This document shows, piece by piece, positions 3,791-7,307 of a stretch of DNA of 7,307 nt. The DNA comes from Thermoleophilia bacterium (GTDB lineage: Bacteria; Actinomycetota; Thermoleophilia; Gaiellales; Gaiellaceae). Where the stretch lies: the NCBI GenBank assembly GCA_016844515.1, contig JAERMP010000109.1:1-7307 (forward strand). The letters run 5' to 3'. Each line of letters opens with the position of its first letter. Position 1 is the first letter of the stretch. The position numbers were made by a program, and so were the translations under genes. The notes under the pieces were generated by a model that saw nothing but the letters and a program-made list of their open reading frames with translations, searched no databases and was not told the DNA's origin.

Positions 3791-6700
3791 CTACGCCCTG
3801 AGCGGAGCCGGGGAGAGTGCTCGTACTTGCGCGAGAGCGACGAGATTTCCCTTCTCCCTGAAGACGCGAGCCGCATTTTCGGCAGCTCCAGAGGCCTGCC
3901 TTGTGGATCCACTCAGGCGGAGCACCTCCGAAAGCGCCATGAAGGCGCGGCCTTGCAGATTCAGGGCGTCTGTCCGGTTGGCTACCGAGACAGCTTCCCG
4001 AGCGAGTGCGACGGCATGAGCCTCCTCGTTGCGGTTCGCCGCGAGCCTGGCACGAACACCAAGGCTTCGCACCAGTGCCGGTAGAGCAACGCTTGCACCC
4101 CGAGAGGTCGACCTCTCGCTCCATCTCTCGGCCTCCTCTAAGCGCCCCTGCATAAGAAGCGCTTCGGCCAGGTCCGCTGCGCGGCCCGACAGGCTGTGCC
4201 AGTCGCCGATGCGCTCGAGTGAGTCGCATGCTGCGCGCAGGACACCCTCTGCTTCGATTGGATCCCCTGCCATGAGCTCCACGTCGCCGAGCACGGCGCG
4301 GCATCGCGCGGAGACAGCACCGAGTTGGCCCAGTTCATCAAACGTCAAGCGCGCCGCCTCGATGAGCTCACGTGCACGACCAAACTCGCCACGCTGTGCC
4401 TCCAGACCGCCTTGATAGACAAGGACGTTTGCACGCCCGAGGAGGCCAGCCGTGGAATCGTCCTGGAGTTCCTCACAACGTTCTAGTGCATCTGGCACGG
4501 CCTCGGGCCCGTGGTAGAGCGATGCCGCGATCTCTCCGAGGCATGAGGATGTTGGAAGCCGCGCCGCCCGATAGTGGATCAGAGCACGCTCTGCCGCCGC
4601 CTGCCGCTCTTGATGACGACAGCGAATCACGCCGTGCACATACCCGACCAGGAGCCAGGCACGCCCTAGCGCTCGATGGTCATGAGCGCTCTCGAAGGCC
4701 GGGATCGCTCTCGCGGCAACATCGAGCAACCCATCCGAGCCAGTTGCTGGATCGCGAAAGAGCTGAAGGCACGCAAGTTCGAGGTGTCCGCGCAGCTCGC
4801 GACGATGGTCAGCTGCGGCTTCTGAGGTGCTGATCGCTTCTGCCGCGATGCTCTCGGCGGCTTCCGGCTCGCCGATCGCGAGGAGGGCGATCGAGAGCTC
4901 GCTCAGGAGTTCTCTGCGCATCTCGTCACCTGGTGGCAGCAGAGATGTCGCACGGCGGAGCAGGTTCACTGTCGCGAACTCATCGTTTCGTCGCCATGCG
5001 CGGTTGCCGGCAGCGCCAAGTCGGTGCCCCGCGTCGTAGGCAAGTCTCTCCGCGCGTCGATCGGACTCGCCGAGCTCCGTCCGCAGTCGGTGGGCCTGCT
5101 CGAGGTGGTAGCCGACGAACTCGTCGAGCTCGGGGAGAACGGCATACGCCTCATCCAGCCGGTCGGCGAAGCGCTCGTGGAGCTCCGCGCGCACGCGCTT
5201 GGGAGCCGAGCGGTACACGGCCTCCTGAACCAGTACGTGCCGGAAGCCGAAAGCGCCGTTTCCGCGTGGGCGTACGAACCCCCGATCCGACAGCGTGCGG
5301 AGGTGTGTGCGAGCTGTGGGCACAGCCGCTGCGTCGAGGAGAGCGACGACGTCCTCCGCGCTGAACTCCCTCCCGACGACCGAACCGCGCTCGAGCACCG
5401 CTCGCTCACCGGGACCGAGCCGGTCGAGACGTGCGGCGAGGAGGGCCTGCACGGTCTCCGGCAGAGCGCGTTCGAGGAGCCCGCCCTCGAGCGCAAGCGC
5501 GAGGAGCTGTTCGAGGAAGAACGGGTTGCCTTCTGCCGTCGTAATGATGTGGGCGCGCTGGTCGGTATCGAGAACACCGCCCCCCAGACCATCGAGGAGC
5601 GCGTCGGTTTCCTCCGCCGAGAGCGCGTCGAGGACGACTCGGACTGCGTTGTCCCGGCCTTCGAGGAAGTCGGGCCGATCTTCGAGGAGCTCCTCGCGTG
5701 CGATGCACAAGACGAGGATCGGCGCGTTGCCCTTGTCTGCAAGCTGCTCGACGAGCTCGAGGAAGGTGGGCTCCGCCCAGTGGATGTCATCAAAGACGAC
5801 CACGACGGGCTTCTCACGAGCGAGGGCGTCGCAATACCGGCGGAACAGCCAGGCGATCTCGGGCGCAGGTGGCGATGTCTCGGCCTCGAGTGCTGCGAGA
5901 ACAGCGTTGCGCTCGTCACCGCTGGGAGCTTGGCCGAGGGCCTGACGCAGTGGCCAGTAGGTGATGCCGTCGCCGTACGACAGGCAGCGGCCCCAGAGCG
6001 TTGTCACACCTCTCGCGCGCCGTGTGAGCTCGGCTGCGAGGCGCGACTTGCCGACACCGGGCGGTCCCACGACGACGGCGACGCAAACCGTGGAGCCGTC
6101 TACCGCGCGCTTGAGGATCTTACGAAGCGCCGCGAGCTCGCGCTTTCGGCCGACGAGCGGCGCATCGAGGCGACGCTCGAAGGCGGGCGCATGCTCGGCC
6201 AGCTCGATCAGAGTCCACGCGTCGCCTTTCGGCTCGAGCTGAGCGGCGTGCGTCAGGCGTCGGGCGGCCGTCTCGCTGACCAGGACCTCGCCGTCGGCGG
6301 CCGCTTGCCGCAGGAGCGCCGCCGCGCGGACGGGAGGGCCCGATGCAGTTCGATCGGCCGCGACCACCTCGCCGATCTCGATCCCGACGGAGAACGTGAT
6401 CGAGTCCATTGGTGCGAGCGCAGTACGGGCTTCGAGCGCAGCGCGAGCGGCTCGCAGGGGATCGTCCTCGTGAGCCACGGGTACCCCGAACACGGCGGTG
6501 ACCGAGCCGTCGGCGAGTCTCTCGGCCACGCCTCCGTGGCGAGTCACTGCAGCGATGACGGCCGACGCAGTCGTGTCGAGCTCCCGGTCCTCGACCTCTA
6601 AGTCGATCGCTCCGACGGCTTCCAGGCCAACGGACAGGACGGCAGCGAGTCGTCGCGTTCGCATGACCGGCGAGGGCGCGGCCGGCAAGAGCGCTTCGTC

Positions 6701-7307
6701 TTGCCGGAGAATCGCGGCTTCGAGCTCCTTGAGCTCCGGGCCGGGCTCGATCCCGAGATCCTCGATGAGCGTCTCCCGTGCTGCGCGGTATGCGGCGAGC
6801 GCCTCGGCTTGGCGCCCTGCGAGGTAGAGCGCGCGCATGAGGAGTGCGCGGGGGCGCTCGCGGAGAGGCTGCGCTTCGACGAGCGCCTCGATCTCCGCTA
6901 TCAGCTCGACGTGCCTCCCGAGCAAGAGGTCGGCGTCGATCCGATCCTCGAGCGCAGCGAATCGGAGATCATCGAGGTGAGCGATTTCCGCCTGCGCGAA
7001 AGGCTCGTAGGCGAAATCCGCGAGCGCGGGGCCGCGCCAGAGGGCGAGCGCGTCTCCGAGTGTTCCTGTGGCCGCGGCCGCGTTGCCGCCGCGAAGCTCC
7101 TCGTGGCCGTCCGCGACAAGGCGGGCGAAGCGATGGATGTCCACGGCCCCCGGCTCCAGATAGAGCACGTACCCGGGGCCTCGTCGGGCGATCGCGTCGC
7201 CAAGCGCCTTGCGGAGCTGCGAGACGTAGACCTGGACCGCGTGGCTTGCGGTCTCGGGCGGCGTTCCCGGCCAAAGCTCCTCGACGAGCCGATCGACGGA
7301 GACGACT
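3791..7307 (-). CDS. Large BTAD / cyclase-like / AAA ATPase / TPR transcriptional regulator (5' end outside window)
   Basis: The frame is open from the right edge (first full codon at 7306) to TAG at 3791, giving 1171 visible residues. Order: the C-terminal part of an OmpR-type winged helix (VDRLVEELWPGTPPETASHA, then VQVYVSQLRKALGD and RRGPGYVLYLEPG, to about 53); a BTAD helical domain (about 54-201); a class III cyclase-like domain (about 217-356); a P-loop ATPase with Walker A GPPGVGKS (414-421) and Walker B VVVVFDDIHW (501-510); then a long TPR-like helical region to the C-terminus. This resembles SARP/AfsR-like and MalT/LuxR-large (STAND) regulators. These are cytoplasmic switches in which the TPR part senses a signal, the ATPase gates oligomerisation and the N-terminus binds DNA. 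The cyclase-like part lacks both metal aspartates and is probably inactive. A GTG at 7168 could be mistaken for the start, but the winged helix continues upstream of it. Target genes and signal are unknown. Confidence 0.9.
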   Translation of the reverse strand, partial: VVSVDRLVEELWPGTPPETASHAVQVYVSQLRKALGDAIARRGPGYVLYLEPGAVDIHRFARLVADGHEELRGGNAAAATGTLGDALALWRGPALADFAYEPFAQAEIAHLDDLRFAALEDRIDADLLLGRHVELIAEIEALVEAQPLRERPRALLMRALYLAGRQAEALAAYRAARETLIEDLGIEPGPELKELEAAILRQDEALLPAAPSPVMRTRRLAAVLSVGLEAVGAIDLEVEDRELDTTASAVIAAVTRHGGVAERLADGSVTAVFGVPVAHEDDPLRAARAALEARTALAPMDSITFSVGIEIGEVVAADRTASGPPVRAAALLRQAAADGEVLVSETAARRLTHAAQLEPKGDAWTLIELAEHAPAFERRLDAPLVGRKRELAALRKILKRAVDGSTVCVAVVVGPPGVGKSRLAAELTRRARGVTTLWGRCLSYGDGITYWPLRQALGQAPSGDERNAVLAALEAETSPPAPEIAWLFRRYCDALAREKPVVVVFDDIHWAEPTFLELVEQLADKGNAPILVLCIAREELLEDRPDFLEGRDNAVRVVLDALSAEETDALLDGLGGGVLDTDQRAHIITTAEGNPFFLEQLLALALEGGLLERALPETVQALLAARLDRLGPGERAVLERGSVVGREFSAEDVVALLDAAAVPTARTHLRTLSDRGFVRPRGNGAFGFRHVLVQEAVYRSAPKRVRAELHERFADRLDEAYAVLPELDEFVGYHLEQAHRLRTELGESDRRAERLAYDAGHRLGAAGNRAWRRNDEFATVNLLRRATSLLPPGDEMRRELLSELSIALLAIGEPEAAESIAAEAISTSEAAADHRRELRGHLELACLQLFRDPATGSDGLLDVAARAIPAFESAHDHRALGRAWLLVGYVHGVIRCRHQERQAAAERALIHYRAARLPTSSCLGEIAASLYHGPEAVPDALERCEELQDDSTAGLLGRANVLVYQGGLEAQRGEFGRARELIEAARLTFDELGQLGAVSARCRAVLGDVELMAGDPIEAEGVLRAACDSLERIGDWHSLSGRAADLAEALLMQGRLEEAERWSERSTSRGASVALPALVRSLGVRARLAANRNEEAHAVALAREAVSVANRTDALNLQGRAFMALSEVLRLSGSTRQASGAAENAARVFREKGNLVALAQVRALSPAPLRA

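Noticed and set aside
5024..6601. Long plus-strand open frame of 525 codons
   Set aside because: It lies entirely opposite the regulator, whose protein shows recognisable domains throughout. Long antisense frames are expected at this GC content, and its translation has no domain I recognise.
3791..7168. GTG at 7168 as the true start of the large regulator
   Set aside because: Upstream in-frame codons to the window edge encode the winged-helix end (VQVYVSQLRKALGD, RRGPGYV) that normally precedes a BTAD domain, so the gene continues off the right edge.

Overview
The window looks like chromosome from a high-GC actinobacterium. Three things point there: strong G/C preference at third codon positions, a BTAD-type transcriptional regulator, and a histidine-kinase membrane domain of a kind common in Actinobacteria. 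A deep lineage such as Thermoleophilia is a guess from style only. There is no phage, IS element, CRISPR array, tRNA or rRNA.

Layout: (1) 1-391, minus strand: N-terminal membrane part of a probable sensor histidine kinase that runs off the left edge. (2) 392-525: divergent intergenic region with a near-perfect palindrome (454-467) and a plausible leaderless promoter (491-526). (3) 526-3351, plus strand: a tight four-gene operon in which each start overlaps the preceding stop. It encodes a one-TM small protein, a VAO/GlcD-type FAD-linked oxidoreductase, an alpha/beta hydrolase and a GtrA-family four-TM protein. (4) 3352-3609: non-coding, less GC-rich region with nested inverted repeats directly after the GtrA stop. 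It includes a near copy of the palindrome that sits before the operon. (5) 3610-3720, plus: a 36-codon gene with an excellent ribosome binding site. Its product is a signal peptide followed by only about seven residues. (6) 3738-3766: strong terminator hairpin between convergent genes. (7) 3791-7307, minus: a very large regulator (at least 1171 residues) with winged helix, BTAD, degenerate class III cyclase-like domain, AAA/NB-ARC-like ATPase and TPR-like helical C-terminus. Its N-terminus lies beyond the right edge.

How it may work together (inference): the oxidoreductase, hydrolase and GtrA protein suggest processing and membrane passage of a lipid-linked sugar or similar envelope precursor. 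This recalls the mycobacterial pairing of a GtrA-like gene (Rv3789) with dprE1. The micro-peptide next to a large TPR/ATPase regulator is the most intriguing arrangement and could be a secreted signal with its receptor, but the sequence alone does not show that they interact.
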